Part shown: one piece after another, positions 32,274 through 42,305 of the stretch | Layout: every line of letters starts with the position of its first letter | Numbering within the stretch: the stretch's first letter is position 1 | Position numbers and translations under genes: made by a program | Source of the DNA: Oceanospirillum sanctuarii | Lineage (GTDB): Bacteria > Pseudomonadota > Gammaproteobacteria > Pseudomonadales > Halomonadaceae | DNA: 64,000 bases | Reading direction: 5' to 3' | Assembly (NCBI RefSeq): GCF_002150805.1 | Contig: NZ_MTBA01000003.1 | Coordinates: forward strand, 558,001 to 622,000 | The notes under the pieces: model-generated | What the model was told of the DNA's origin: nothing | The model's database searches: none | The model's input: the letters and a program-made list of their open reading frames with translations, nothing else

Positions 32274-32419
32274 GGCTGAAGCTCCGTTTTAGTTGTCGTT
32301 ATCGTAAAATGAGGAAAGCTGTGCGGCGATTATAACCCGCTGACCGGTGGAATTTCTGTGCTCCGTCCCCATATTCACTGTAAGCGAAAAAGCCAAAGAT
32401 TACTGATAAGGATTCATCC

Positions 32420-34459
32420 ATGAGCAATCCGTTACTTGAAAGTCATACCCTGCCACCCTTCAGCCAGATCAAACCGGAAATGATTGAACCGGCACTGGAT
32501 CAGATTCTGGCGGACAACCGCGCGGCCATTGCCGAGCTGCAACAGCAGGAGAACCCAAGCTGGGAATCTCTGGCACAGGCGATGAGTGAACATGAAGACC
32601 GCTTAGCGCAGATGTGGTCACCAGTGGGGCACCTAAATGGCGTACTGAACAGCGATGCTCTGCGTGAAGCCTACAACGCCTGCCTGCCGAAACTGTCTCA
32701 GTACAGTACCGAGATCGGCCAGAACGAAGCCCTGTGCGAAAGCTTTAAAGCCCTTAAAGCCAGCCCTGAGTTTGCCAACCTGAACGAAGCTCAGCAGAAA
32801 GCGATCAACAACACCCTGCGTGATTTCCACCTGTCCGGTATCGATCTGCCAGCAGAAAAGAAAAAGCGTTATGGCGAGCTGAAATCCCGCCTGTCAGAGC
32901 TGAGCAACAAGTTCTCTGAAAACGTTATGGACGCGACGCAGGGCTGGACCAAACATATCACCGATGAGAAAGAGCTGGCCGGTCTGCCGGAAAGTGCTTT
33001 AGGCCTGCTGCAACAGTTAGCCCAACAGAAAGAGCTGGACGGCTGGCTGATAACGCTGGATTTCCCGGCCTTCCATCCGGTGATGACCTATGCGGAAAAT
33101 CGTTCCCTGCGGGAAGAGGTGTACACCGCCTTTGTTACCCGCGCATCGGATCAGGGGCCGAATGCCGGTCAGTGGGATAACACTCCGGTGATGGAAGAGA
33201 TTCTGAAACTGCGTGTCGAGCTGGCGCAACTGCTGGGCTTTGGCAGTTACGCGGAATACTCCATCGAAACCAAGATGGCTTCCAGCACCGATGAAGTGCT
33301 GGGCTTCCTGACCGATCTGGCGGAGCGCTCTGTACCTCAGGCCCGTCAGGAGTTTAAAGAGCTGCAGGCTTACGCCAACGAAGAAGGCTTTGATGGCGAG
33401 CTGAAAGCTTGGGATGTGGGTTTCTACAGCGAAAAACTGCGCCAGCAGCGTTATGCGATTTCTCAGGAAGAGCTGCGCCCTTATTTCCCGGCACCAAAAG
33501 TGATCGCCGGTATGTTTGAGGTGGTGAACCGCCTGTACGGCATCACCATCGAAGAGAAAACCGAGCAGGTAGATCGCTGGCACGAGGATGCCAAATACTA
33601 CGAGATCTCGCAGGATGGTCAGCCGATTGCTGGTTTCTATCTGGATCTGTATGCCCGTGAAAACAAACGCGGCGGTGCCTGGATGGATGACTGCCGTGTG
33701 CGTCGCCGTAAAGCCGATGGTTCTGTTCAGTTGCCGGTGGCTTATCTGGTGTGTAACTTCTCCGCCCCGGTTGGTGGCAAACCTGCGTTGCTGACCCACG
33801 ATGAAGTCACCACCCTGTTCCACGAATTCGGTCACGGCCTGCACCACATGCTGACCAAAATCGATGTCGCCGATGTCTCCGGTATCAACGGCGTTGCGTG
33901 GGATGCGGTGGAACTGCCAAGCCAGTTTATGGAGAACTTCTGCTACGAGAAAGAAGGTCTGGCACTGATCGCCGGTCACGTGGATACCGGTGAGCCGCTG
34001 CCACAGGCGATGCTGGATAAACTGCAGGCGGCGAAGAACTTCCAGTCCGCCATGATGATGGTGCGCCAGCTGGAGTTCTCTCTGTTTGATTTCCGCCTGC
34101 ATAACGAATATCAGCCGGAGTGGAACTCCAGCGTGCAGCAGTTGCTGGATGAGGTACGTGCCCAGGTTGCGGTGCTGCCACCTTTGGCCTTTAACCGTTT
34201 CCAGCACAGCTTCAGTCATATCTTTGCCGGAGGTTATGCAGCGGGTTACTACAGCTACAAGTGGGCAGAAGTGCTGTCGGCAGATGCCTATTCCCGCTTT
34301 GAAGAGGAAGGTATCTTTAACGAAGCGACCGGTCGTTCCTTCCGGGAGAATATTCTGGAGATGGGCGGTTCCCGTGAACCGGCTGAGCTGTTTAAAGCCT
34401 TCCGTGGCCGCGAACCGAAAGTGGATGCGTTGCTGCGCCACTCTGGTATTCAGGGTTAA
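32420..34459 (+). CDS. prlC: Oligopeptidase A
   Basis: PrlC is a cytoplasmic zinc metallopeptidase of family M3 that degrades signal peptides and short peptides. The 679-residue protein has the catalytic HEFGHGLHHML around residues 469-479 and a downstream glutamate in the same helix region. Conserved M3 segments include YFPAPKVIAGMFEVV, RENKRGGAWMDDCR and DAVELPSQFMENF. AAGGA precedes the ATG at 32420. E. coli PrlC is 680 aa. It is followed by yheV, as is common in gammaproteobacteria. Confidence 0.97.
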   Translation: MSNPLLESHTLPPFSQIKPEMIEPALDQILADNRAAIAELQQQENPSWESLAQAMSEHEDRLAQMWSPVGHLNGVLNSDALREAYNACLPKLSQYSTEIGQNEALCESFKALKASPEFANLNEAQQKAINNTLRDFHLSGIDLPAEKKKRYGELKSRLSELSNKFSENVMDATQGWTKHITDEKELAGLPESALGLLQQLAQQKELDGWLITLDFPAFHPVMTYAENRSLREEVYTAFVTRASDQGPNAGQWDNTPVMEEILKLRVELAQLLGFGSYAEYSIETKMASSTDEVLGFLTDLAERSVPQARQEFKELQAYANEEGFDGELKAWDVGFYSEKLRQQRYAISQEELRPYFPAPKVIAGMFEVVNRLYGITIEEKTEQVDRWHEDAKYYEISQDGQPIAGFYLDLYARENKRGGAWMDDCRVRRRKADGSVQLPVAYLVCNFSAPVGGKPALLTHDEVTTLFHEFGHGLHHMLTKIDVADVSGINGVAWDAVELPSQFMENFCYEKEGLALIAGHVDTGEPLPQAMLDKLQAAKNFQSAMMMVRQLEFSLFDFRLHNEYQPEWNSSVQQLLDEVRAQVAVLPPLAFNRFQHSFSHIFAGGYAAGYYSYKWAEVLSADAYSRFEEEGIFNEATGRSFRENILEMGGSREPAELFKAFRGREPKVDALLRHSGIQG

Positions 34460-34520
34460 GGCGGGCTTAAAGAGCAGGCTCTCAAGAGCGGAATAAGCCG
34501 GAACGCTAATGGTGTTCCTA

Positions 34521-34552
34521 CGGACAGGGCGGCATAATGGCCGCCCTGTCCG
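34521..34552 (+). terminator. Perfect 13-bp inverted repeat after prlC
   Basis: CGGACAGGGCGGC pairs exactly with GCCGCCCTGTCCG around ATAATG. No T run follows, so it is either a non-canonical terminator or an mRNA-stabilising hairpin between prlC and yheV. Confidence 0.5.
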
Positions 34553-34605
34553 GCTGAAAAAACACTAAACAGGTACTTTTTACAGGTCTTTTACAGGTAA
34601 AAAAT

Positions 34606-34851
34606 ATGACAATTGTGAAACGCTTTATCGCCGGTGCGGTCTGCCCGCGCTGTGGTGAGATGGATAAACTGAAAGCCTGGACCGAGGACGATATCCAGTA
34701 CCGTGAGTGTGTTGCCTGTGACTTCACCGATGAGATGTCCCTGACCGCACCACCGGAAGTCGCAGAACCCGCGACTCGCGTAAACCAGACTCAGGCTGAT
34801 CCAAGGGATGAGATTCAGGTAGTCAACCTGATGGATCCTAAAGCCAAGTAA
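34606..34851 (+). CDS. yheV: YheV-family zinc ribbon protein
   Basis: The 81-residue protein starts MTIVKRFIAGAVCPRCGEMD and has two CxxC pairs (C13/C16 and C35/C38), which form a zinc ribbon. The acidic C-terminal half has no recognised fold. YheV-like proteins are found next to prlC in many gammaproteobacteria. Their function is not established. It lies 146 bases after prlC. Confidence 0.88.
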   Translation: MTIVKRFIAGAVCPRCGEMDKLKAWTEDDIQYRECVACDFTDEMSLTAPPEVAEPATRVNQTQADPRDEIQVVNLMDPKAK

Positions 34852-34880
34852 GCGGGTGCGCTTATCGCGGTAGCAGAATT

Positions 34881-34919
34881 AAAAAAGGCGAAGCCAGTTA
34901 TCGGGCTTCGCCTTTTTTG
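34881..34919. terminator. Bidirectional terminator between yheV and thrB
   Basis: AAAAAAGGCGAAGCC (34881-34895) pairs exactly with GGCTTCGCCTTTTTT (34904-34918) around eight bases. It serves convergent genes. Confidence 0.94.
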
Positions 34920-34969
34920 TTGGTCGGATTCTTTCTCGTGGGAAAGTGAATCTCAGAACCTGTTCTGTC

Positions 34970-35920
34970 TTACCAACCTGCCTGCTTGATGCGGTTCAGC
35001 AAGATCAGTTTGTAGTGCTCGGGATCTTTAAAGCCGTGGGCATGGCCTTCCTCTTCTGCCAGATGTTTCGCCAGCAGGCGGGAGATCCAGTAGCGCAGGG
35101 AGCAGGCGCGCAGGAAACCTGGCAGGGCGTGACGTTCGGTATCCGTTAGTGGACGCACACTCTCGTAACTTTCCAGCAGGGCGGCTTGCAGTTCCAGATC
35201 CGGTTCGCTGCCATCCTGACAACTCCAGTCGTTCAGTACCACCGCCAGATCATAAAGCAGGTGACCGTTACAGCCGTTGTAGAAGTCGATCACACCGGTC
35301 AGGGTTTCACCTTCATAGAAGGTGTTATCCCGGAACAGGTCGCCGTGCAAAATACCTTCCGGCAGATCCGGGCACTCTTCCAGCAGATCGGCAAAGTGGC
35401 TGATCTCCAGCTGCATCAGCTGCTGATCCATCTCATCGATTAAAGGCAGCAGGTCCGGGGCTACAGATTTCATCCAGTCGACAGAGCGGTTATTGGCTTT
35501 GTGCAGATCAAACTGCTGCGCCGTAACGTGCATCTGGCCAAGCCATTGGCCGAGCTGTTTGGCATGCTCGATACCCGGGTTTGCCGGATGCGTACCGCTC
35601 AGGCAAGGGAACAGCAGAGCCGGCTTGTCTGCCAGTGTCTGCAGAAACTCGCCTTTGGCATCAGCGATAGGCGCTGCCACAGTATCCATACCTTTGTCTT
35701 TCAGCTGAGTCAGCAGAGAAACAAAGTAACCCAGATCGCTGTGATCACCCTGTTCGAACAGGGTCAGGATGTAGCTTTCAGGCTGACCGTCATAGCTGAT
35801 GCGATAGGTGGTATTTTCGGTGCCGCCCATCAGTCCCTGCAGCTGGTAATTGCTGGCCATGCCGTAGCCTTGCAGAAAGGAATTCAGTTCAGTCTCGGAA
35901 ACCTGGGTATAAACGGCCAT
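34970..35920 (-). CDS. thrB: Homoserine kinase (Pseudomonas type)
   Basis: This form of ThrB phosphorylates homoserine in threonine synthesis and has the aminoglycoside/choline kinase fold, not the GHMP fold. The 316-residue protein begins MAVYTQVSETELNSFLQGY. It has the catalytic loop ILHGDLFRDNTFYE near residues 189-202 and GVIDFYNGC near 209-217. Grouping with a DUF2782 gene and polA is the same as in Pseudomonas. Start ATG 35920. Confidence 0.94.
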   Translation of the reverse strand: MAVYTQVSETELNSFLQGYGMASNYQLQGLMGGTENTTYRISYDGQPESYILTLFEQGDHSDLGYFVSLLTQLKDKGMDTVAAPIADAKGEFLQTLADKPALLFPCLSGTHPANPGIEHAKQLGQWLGQMHVTAQQFDLHKANNRSVDWMKSVAPDLLPLIDEMDQQLMQLEISHFADLLEECPDLPEGILHGDLFRDNTFYEGETLTGVIDFYNGCNGHLLYDLAVVLNDWSCQDGSEPDLELQAALLESYESVRPLTDTERHALPGFLRACSLRYWISRLLAKHLAEEEGHAHGFKDPEHYKLILLNRIKQAGW

Positions 35921-36029
35921 GGTCGGTGCTCTTAATCAGTGTGCAGGGATAAAAAATTTCAGCAGCGATTTTTTATTAAAAGAACTGCAAAATCAATAAG
36001 ATGGTCTGCTTTCTTGTTGTTTACTGGTA

Positions 36030-36320
36030 TTACCAGCGAAGCAGTACCCATTCCGGGATCAGGAACGACTTACGGGTGGTCTCTTTGCGCACAAAGTTTC
36101 CGTCACCGTTGGCATCCACCAGAAAATACTCAGGACCTACCTTTGGCTTCACTTTAATCGCATAGAGAATGCCGTTCGCACGGTACTCATAAAGGGTGCG
36201 GTCACCGCCGTCACGAATAGTAATTTCAGGCTCCGGCTGTTGCTCTTCTGCATAGGCAGTGCCCAAGGGCAATGACAGCAACAGGGCAGCGGTCAGGCCA
36301 AAAAACAGGCTGCGTTTCAT
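36030..36320 (-). CDS. DUF2782-family exported protein
   Basis: The 96-residue protein has a signal peptide (MKRSLFFGLTAALLLSLPLG, cut near A24). It carries the conserved core ITIRDGGDRTLYEYRANGILY and IKVKPKVGPEYFLVD of the DUF2782 family. It ends IPEWVLLRW. The function is unknown. It lies between thrB and polA, and thrB starts 109 bases further on the same strand, the arrangement seen in Pseudomonas. Its divergent start shares a 95-base gap with polA. Confidence 0.85.
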   Translation of the reverse strand: MKRSLFFGLTAALLLSLPLGTAYAEEQQPEPEITIRDGGDRTLYEYRANGILYAIKVKPKVGPEYFLVDANGDGNFVRKETTRKSFLIPEWVLLRW

Positions 36321-36415
36321 GTTAAATCCTTGTCAGACCTTTGGTCTGAATCCTGAGTGCATTATGATGAATCCCAATATGTTCCCAGTATAACCGAGTT
36401 GAGTTGATATCCTGT

Positions 36416-39202
36416 ATGAATGACACCACCCAATTGCCTCTGGTTCTGGTTGATGGCTCCTCCTATCTGTACCGAGCTTTCCACGCCCTGCCACCTTTAA
36501 CCACCTCCAAGGGTCAGCCCAGTGGTGCGATCAAAGGGGTGATCAATATGCTGAAGAGCCTGCTGAAACAGTACCCGCAGGCGCCGGTTGTGGTGGTGTT
36601 TGATGCCAAGGGTAAAACCTTCCGTGATGAGATGTTCGCCGAGTACAAGGCGCAGCGTCCGCCGATGCCGGATGAACTGCGTTCCCAGATCGAACCGCTG
36701 CATAAAGCGATTAAAGCGATGGGCTTGCCACTGCTGTGTGTGGAAGGTGTTGAGGCCGATGATGTGATCGGTACGCTGGCGCAACAGGGCGAGGCTGCAG
36801 GCCGCTCTGTGATTGTCTCAACCGGCGATAAAGATATGGCGCAGCTGGTAACCGAAAAGGTAACGCTGGTGAACACCATGACCGACACCGTGATGGATAT
36901 TCAGGGTGTGCACGACAAGTTTGGTATTGGCCCTGAGCTGATTATCGACTTCCTCGCGCTGATGGGTGACAAGGTGGATAACATTCCGGGTGTACCGGGT
37001 GTGGGCGAGAAAACCGCCTTAGGTCTGCTGCAGGGAATCGGTGGTCTGGATGCTATCTATGCCGATCTGGATAAGATTCCGGAGCTGAGCTTCCGTGGCG
37101 CTAAAACCCTGCCGAAGAAGATGGCCGAACACAAAGATATGGCTTATCTGTCATACGAGCTGGCGACGATCAAGTGCGATGTTGAGTTGGATGTCACCAT
37201 CGAAGAGCTGGTACTGGCACCACAGGATACCGACACTCTGAAAGAGCTGTACGCTGAGCTGGAATTTAAAACCTGGCTCAATGCGCTGAATCGTGCCGAA
37301 GGTAGTTCTGCCAAAGTCGCTAATGAAGAAGCCACCGCTGCAGAAGTTGAACTGGCTGCAGAAGATGAAGCGCCTGCCATTGCCGGTGACTATGAAACCG
37401 TACTTACCGAAGAAGCTTTCAATAAGTGGCTGGATCAGCTGAAAGCCGCTGAGCAGTTTGCTTTTGATACCGAAACCACCAGCCTGGATTATATGCAGGC
37501 GCAGATTGTCGGTGTCTCTTTTGCCGTGGAAGCCGGTAAAGCCGCTTATGTGCCGGTAGCGCACGACTACATGGGCGCACCGGAGCAGCTGGATCGTGAC
37601 TGGGTACTGAACCAGCTGAAACCTCTGCTGGAAGATCCGAACAAGGGCAAGATCGGTCAGCATCTGAAATACGATATCAATGTACTGGCCAACTACGGCA
37701 TTGAGCTGCAGGGCGTGGCCAGCGATACCATGCTGGCTTCTTACGTGCTCAACTCCACCGCGACCCGTCACGATATGGACAGCCTGTCCAGCAAGTATCT
37801 GGGGCATACCACCATCAGTTTTGAAGAGATCGCCGGTAAAGGTGCCAAGCAGCTGACCTTTAACCAGATCGAGATGGAGCAGGCTGCGCCTTACGCCGCT
37901 GAAGATGCGGATATCACCCTGCGTCTGCACAACAAACTGCTGCCTATGGTGCAGGCCGAAGGTCATCTGGGTGATCTGTTAGCCGAGGTGGAGTTGCCGC
38001 TGGTGCCGGTACTGTCCCGCATTGAGCGTAATGGTGCCAAAATTGATACAGCTAAACTGGCTGAGCAAAGCCAGCAGATCACGGCTCGTCTAACCGAGCT
38101 GGAACGTGATGCTTTTGAGTTGGCCGGTAAAGAGTTCAATCTGGGCTCCACCAAACAGCTGGGCGAGATTCTCTATGATGAGATGCAGCTGCCGGTGCTG
38201 AAGAAAACGCCAAAGGGTAAACCTTCCACCGCTGAAGGGGTGCTGCAGGAGCTGGCGCTGGACTATCCACTGCCTAAGCTGATCATGGAGCATCGTGGTT
38301 TAAGCAAACTGAAATCCACCTATACCGACAAACTGCCGCAGATGGTCAGCGCCCGTACCGGCCGTATCCATACCTCTTATCATCAGGCGGTAACGGCCAC
38401 CGGTCGTCTGTCATCCAGTGATCCTAACCTGCAGAATATTCCGATCCGTACCGAGGAAGGTCGTCGTATCCGTCAGGCCTTTGTGCCGGAGGACGGCAAC
38501 ATTATTGTCGCGGCGGATTACTCCCAGATTGAGCTGCGTATTATGGCGCATCTGTCCGGTGACAAAGGCCTGCTGGAAGCCTTTAAGAACAATCAGGATG
38601 TGCACAAGGCAACGGCGGCAGAAGTATTCGGCTGCACACCGGATCAGGTGACGAATGATCAGCGCCGCAGTGCCAAAGCGATCAACTTCGGTCTGATCTA
38701 CGGCATGTCCGCCTTTGGTTTAGCCAAGCAGCTGCATATTGAACGTGGTCAGGCGCAGATCTATATCGAGCGTTACTTCGACCGTTATCCGGGTGTGGCG
38801 CGCTATATGGACAGCATCCGTGAAAGTGCCAAGGAGAAGGGCTACGTGGAAACTCTGCTGGGTCGTCGCCTCTATCTGCCGGAGATCAACGCCCGTAACG
38901 GCGCTATGCGTAAAGCCGCCGAGCGTACCGCGATTAACGCGCCGATGCAGGGCACGGCTGCGGATATCATCAAAAAAGCGATGATCGCCGTGGATCAGTG
39001 GTTAGGTGCAGGCAAAGATCCGGCCTGCAAAGATGTGAAGATGATCATGCAGGTACACGATGAACTGGTGTTTGAAGTACCGGAAGCACAGGTCGAAGCC
39101 TTTAAGGCCGGTCTGCTGCCGCTGATGGAAAATGCTGTTGAGTTGGATGTGCCGTTACTGGTGGAAGCCGATAGCGGCGAAAACTGGGATCAGGCGCACT
39201 GA
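36416..39202 (+). CDS. polA: DNA polymerase I
   Basis: PolA fills gaps and removes RNA primers. From the ATG at 36416 it has 928 residues (E. coli 928). The 5'-3' exonuclease domain is about 1-300 ([17 protein letters not shown]). The 3'-5' exonuclease is about 310-515 with the metal site [11 protein letters not shown] intact. The polymerase domain has motif [18 protein letters not shown], motif [17 protein letters not shown] and motif [13 protein letters not shown]. The TTG at 36404 would add four residues and is not preferred. A GC-rich terminator follows at 39305. Confidence 0.98.
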   Translation: MNDTTQLPLVLVDGSSYLYRAFHALPPLTTSKGQPSGAIKGVINMLKSLLKQYPQAPVVVVFDAKGKTFRDEMFAEYKAQRPPMPDELRSQIEPLHKAIKAMGLPLLCVEGVEADDVIGTLAQQGEAAGRSVIVSTGDKDMAQLVTEKVTLVNTMTDTVMDIQGVHDKFGIGPELIIDFLALMGDKVDNIPGVPGVGEKTALGLLQGIGGLDAIYADLDKIPELSFRGAKTLPKKMAEHKDMAYLSYELATIKCDVELDVTIEELVLAPQDTDTLKELYAELEFKTWLNALNRAEGSSAKVANEEATAAEVELAAEDEAPAIAGDYETVLTEEAFNKWLDQLKAAEQFAFDTETTSLDYMQAQIVGVSFAVEAGKAAYVPVAHDYMGAPEQLDRDWVLNQLKPLLEDPNKGKIGQHLKYDINVLANYGIELQGVASDTMLASYVLNSTATRHDMDSLSSKYLGHTTISFEEIAGKGAKQLTFNQIEMEQAAPYAAEDADITLRLHNKLLPMVQAEGHLGDLLAEVELPLVPVLSRIERNGAKIDTAKLAEQSQQITARLTELERDAFELAGKEFNLGSTKQLGEILYDEMQLPVLKKTPKGKPSTAEGVLQELALDYPLPKLIMEHRGLSKLKSTYTDKLPQMVSARTGRIHTSYHQAVTATGRLSSSDPNLQNIPIRTEEGRRIRQAFVPEDGNIIVAADYSQIELRIMAHLSGDKGLLEAFKNNQDVHKATAAEVFGCTPDQVTNDQRRSAKAINFGLIYGMSAFGLAKQLHIERGQAQIYIERYFDRYPGVARYMDSIRESAKEKGYVETLLGRRLYLPEINARNGAMRKAAERTAINAPMQGTAADIIKKAMIAVDQWLGAGKDPACKDVKMIMQVHDELVFEVPEAQVEAFKAGLLPLMENAVELDVPLLVEADSGENWDQAH

Positions 39203-39516
39203 TCAGGTTTTGTTATCTGCGGTAAAACCGTTTTGGTTACCTGACGTAATAAAACGGAGCAAATTGTAGTCAAGTTGCCATGCGGCTTGGTCTATTATCG
39301 AAATAACGGGGCGACGGAGGTTCGCCCCGTTTGCTTTCTGGTCTATTCCTGAATAATTTTGTGGTCTTAGCTTCGACCACTATATAATGGTGTCTTTTAT
39401 AGTTATCTAAAGACTGTTTGCCAGTAAACGCTTCTCGGATACCCCAATGGATTATAATAACAACTCGTCCGTGTCTTATTTCCAGTTCAGCCGTCAGGCG
39501 ATGATTGGAGTGCAGC
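39203..39516. other. Intergenic region between polA and the PAS-GGDEF-EAL gene
   Basis: This gap holds the polA terminator at 39305-39331 and then a candidate promoter. TATAAT is at 39383-39388, and a perfect 6-bp inverted repeat GTGGTC...GACCAC spans 39361-39380 just upstream, where a repressor could sit. No gene is seen. Confidence 0.6.
39305..39333 (+). terminator. Terminator downstream of polA
   Basis: AACGGGGCGA pairs exactly with TCGCCCCGTT around CGGAGGT. The T tract is short. Confidence 0.78.
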
Positions 39517-42255
39517 ATGCTTAGCCGCCTCTCTTTAAGGCAGAAGCTTATCGCTGTACCTGCGGTGGGTTTCCTGATTGTTGGTCTTTTTATTACTGCT
39601 ATGCTGGGCTTGGTAAACCGGCAGGAGAGCAGTATGCGCCAGATCGTGACTGAAGATCTGACCAGCATCGCCCGTAATACCTCTCTGTTATCGGATCTGT
39701 CCCGTAATCATGTTTCCCTGCAGGAGTTGCTGACCCGTTATCAGCAGCTTGATGATGGCAGCAGCCTCAATAATATTGGTCTGAGCCGTATCCATGTGAT
39801 CTACCAGATACGGGACAACCTGCAGCTGGAGTTTCAGCAACAGCGTGAGATCTCCGGCCGACCGCTGAGCGAGGCGCTGAAAGCGCTGCTTGATGATCTG
39901 GAAGGCTATGCCATCAGTGCTGAAGCCACACTGGAGCATGCATCGGATAAACATGCGGAAACTGATCGTATGGTTCTGCTGCTCAACCGCAGCTTCTCCA
40001 ATACCCACCGTCAGTTCATCACCTTTCTGGAGCTGATGGGTAATACCATCAGCCGTGATACCAATACCGAATTGCGCCGTTTAGAGCAGGAGGTGATCGC
40101 CTTCACTCTGGGCATGAGTATCGTACTCTTTATGCTGATGGTGTTTAGTTTCCGTCAGACCGGTGATTTCTCCCGTAGTTTGCACAGCATGATTCAGGCG
40201 CTGAATAAGCTGGCTTCCGGCGAGCGCCGTATCGGTCTGCGTGACCGGGATTATAAAACCAAAGAACTGCAGCAGATGTCGGAGGCGATCGACTGCTTCC
40301 AGCGCAGTCTGGTGGCACTGGATATCACCCAGAGCAAGGTTGAGGAAACCAACCAGCGCTTGCGTCAGGAGATCACCTTTAAAGAGAATGCTGAATCTGA
40401 GCTGAATAACGTACTGGATGCTTTGCAGCTGGCTAATGATGAGTTGGAAACCCGGGTTGAAGAACGGACTCAGGAACTAGCCAAGATTAACGAGAGTCTG
40501 CAGCAGGAGGTGGACTTCCGTCGGGAAGCAGAGAAGCAGCTGCAGCTGTTTAAGATGGCGGTTCATAACACCAGTGAAGCGGTGATTATTACCGACTCTG
40601 ATGCCCGTATTCTGGAAGTAAACCCGGCCTATTGTCAGATCACCGGCTACAGCCGTCAGGATGTGCTGGGTAAAAATCCGAATATCACCCGTTCTGACCG
40701 CCATGAACCTGAGTTTTATCAGGATATGTGGGCAAACCTGAATCAGAATGGTGAGTGGAGTGGTGAGATCTGGGATCGCCGTAAGAACGGTGAAGTCTTC
40801 CCGAAATGGCTCAGTATCAATGCGGTCAACGATGGTCTGTCAGACTACACCTACTATGTGGGTGTCTTTATGGATATCAGTAGCCTGAAGCAGGCGGAGC
40901 AGCAGCTTGAGCGTCTGGCCTATTATGATCCGCTGACCAACCTGCCAAACCGTGTGCTCTTTAATGATCGTCTTGAGCAGGAGATACGCACCTGTTCTGC
41001 AGATCACAGTCGATTTGGTGTGCTTTATATCGACCTCGACCGCTTTAAGTATGTGAACGATACCCTGGGGCACTCCGTGGGCGATGAACTGCTGGTAGAG
41101 ATCGGTCGTCGCATTAAGAGCTGTATCCGTGAGCCGGATACCGTGGCCCGTATCAGTGGCGACGAGTTTACCGTGATCGTGCGCAGTGTGCATGAAGCTC
41201 AGGATATGGAAGTGGTCGCCAGCAAGATTATCGAACAGATCGAGCGTCCGGTTCAGATTGCCGAGCGGGAGATCTTTGTCGGTGCCAGTATCGGTATCAG
41301 TCTTTATCCGGAACATGCCTCCGGTAGCGAACTACTGAAAAAATATGCCGATATGGCGATGTACCGCGCGAAAGAAGCGGGACGTGGTCGCTATCAGCTG
41401 TTTGACAGCAACATGACCGAGATGAATCTGGATCGTATGGCGCTGACCGGCCAGTTGAAACAGGCGATTGCTCAGGATGAATTTATCCTGCACTACCAGC
41501 CGATTGTCTCTATTGCCGATGCTTCGATTGCGGCTGTTGAAGCGCTGATTCGCTGGCAACCGCAGGAAGACAAGATTGTTTATCCCGGTGACTTTATTGA
41601 GCACGCTGAAGAAACCGGCCTGATTCACGATATCGGTAACTGGGTGCTGGAAGCGGCCTGCGAGCAGGCAGCGCTCTGGAATAAAGAGCTGGAACATCCG
41701 GTCGCAATGGCGGTTAACCTGTCTGCCATTCAGTTTGAGAATCCGGAGTTACCGGGTTATATCGCTGATGTGCTGCAACGAACCGGCCTGAAACCTGAGT
41801 TGCTGCATGTGGAGATCACAGAGACCACGGTGATGAAGCAGCCGGAGCAGACCGAGAACCTACTGCGTGAGATTTCGGCTCTGGGGGTGAAGATCTCCAT
41901 CGATGACTTTGGTGCCGGTTACTCCTCGTTGAGTTATCTGATGCGCTTTACCGCGAATAAGCTCAAGATCGACCGCGCCTTTACCCAGCAGCTGACCGAG
42001 CGTCGAAACGATCAGATTATTCCCACCGCGATTATTAATCTGGGGCGGAGTCTGCATCTGGAGACCGTTGCTGAGGGTGTGGAAACTGAGTTCCAGCTGC
42101 AGATGCTGAAGGACAAGGGCTGCACCTATGCTCAGGGTTACCTGCTGAGTCGTCCGGTGGATACCGAAGCGACCTTTAAACTCCTACAGCAACACCGTAT
42201 CGCTTTACCCGGGGCTTCGGAAGGGAACCCGGCAGTAACCTCTGTGTCAGAATAA
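39517..42255 (+). CDS. Membrane PAS-GGDEF-EAL protein, predicted c-di-GMP enzyme
   Basis: From the ATG at 39517 (912 aa) it has a transmembrane segment near 9-31, a roughly 160-residue periplasmic region and a second membrane segment near 193-215. A coiled coil follows (about 265-340), then a PAS domain (342-460), GGDEF (from 469) and EAL (about 655-900). The GGDEF motif is S547-G-D-E-F, with an REPD inhibitory site just upstream, so cyclase activity is possible but not certain. The EAL part keeps E675-A-L, EITETTVMK, IDDFGAGYSSLSYL and AEGVETE, so phosphodiesterase activity is likely. The periplasmic part suggests an external signal. The small gene at 42306 follows in the same direction. Confidence 0.92.
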   Translation: MLSRLSLRQKLIAVPAVGFLIVGLFITAMLGLVNRQESSMRQIVTEDLTSIARNTSLLSDLSRNHVSLQELLTRYQQLDDGSSLNNIGLSRIHVIYQIRDNLQLEFQQQREISGRPLSEALKALLDDLEGYAISAEATLEHASDKHAETDRMVLLLNRSFSNTHRQFITFLELMGNTISRDTNTELRRLEQEVIAFTLGMSIVLFMLMVFSFRQTGDFSRSLHSMIQALNKLASGERRIGLRDRDYKTKELQQMSEAIDCFQRSLVALDITQSKVEETNQRLRQEITFKENAESELNNVLDALQLANDELETRVEERTQELAKINESLQQEVDFRREAEKQLQLFKMAVHNTSEAVIITDSDARILEVNPAYCQITGYSRQDVLGKNPNITRSDRHEPEFYQDMWANLNQNGEWSGEIWDRRKNGEVFPKWLSINAVNDGLSDYTYYVGVFMDISSLKQAEQQLERLAYYDPLTNLPNRVLFNDRLEQEIRTCSADHSRFGVLYIDLDRFKYVNDTLGHSVGDELLVEIGRRIKSCIREPDTVARISGDEFTVIVRSVHEAQDMEVVASKIIEQIERPVQIAEREIFVGASIGISLYPEHASGSELLKKYADMAMYRAKEAGRGRYQLFDSNMTEMNLDRMALTGQLKQAIAQDEFILHYQPIVSIADASIAAVEALIRWQPQEDKIVYPGDFIEHAEETGLIHDIGNWVLEAACEQAALWNKELEHPVAMAVNLSAIQFENPELPGYIADVLQRTGLKPELLHVEITETTVMKQPEQTENLLREISALGVKISIDDFGAGYSSLSYLMRFTANKLKIDRAFTQQLTERRNDQIIPTAIINLGRSLHLETVAEGVETEFQLQMLKDKGCTYAQGYLLSRPVDTEATFKLLQQHRIALPGASEGNPAVTSVSE

Positions 42256-42305
42256 GGATTGATTTGAATCTTTGCAGACTGGTTAATAAAGGTATTACCC
42301 AAACT

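Noticed and set aside
33017-34441. 474-codon open frame opposite prlC
   Set aside because: It is a shadow of prlC codon use; the translation has no recognisable domain.
37151-37966. 271-codon open frame opposite polA
   Set aside because: Antisense of polA with no domain or ribosome site.
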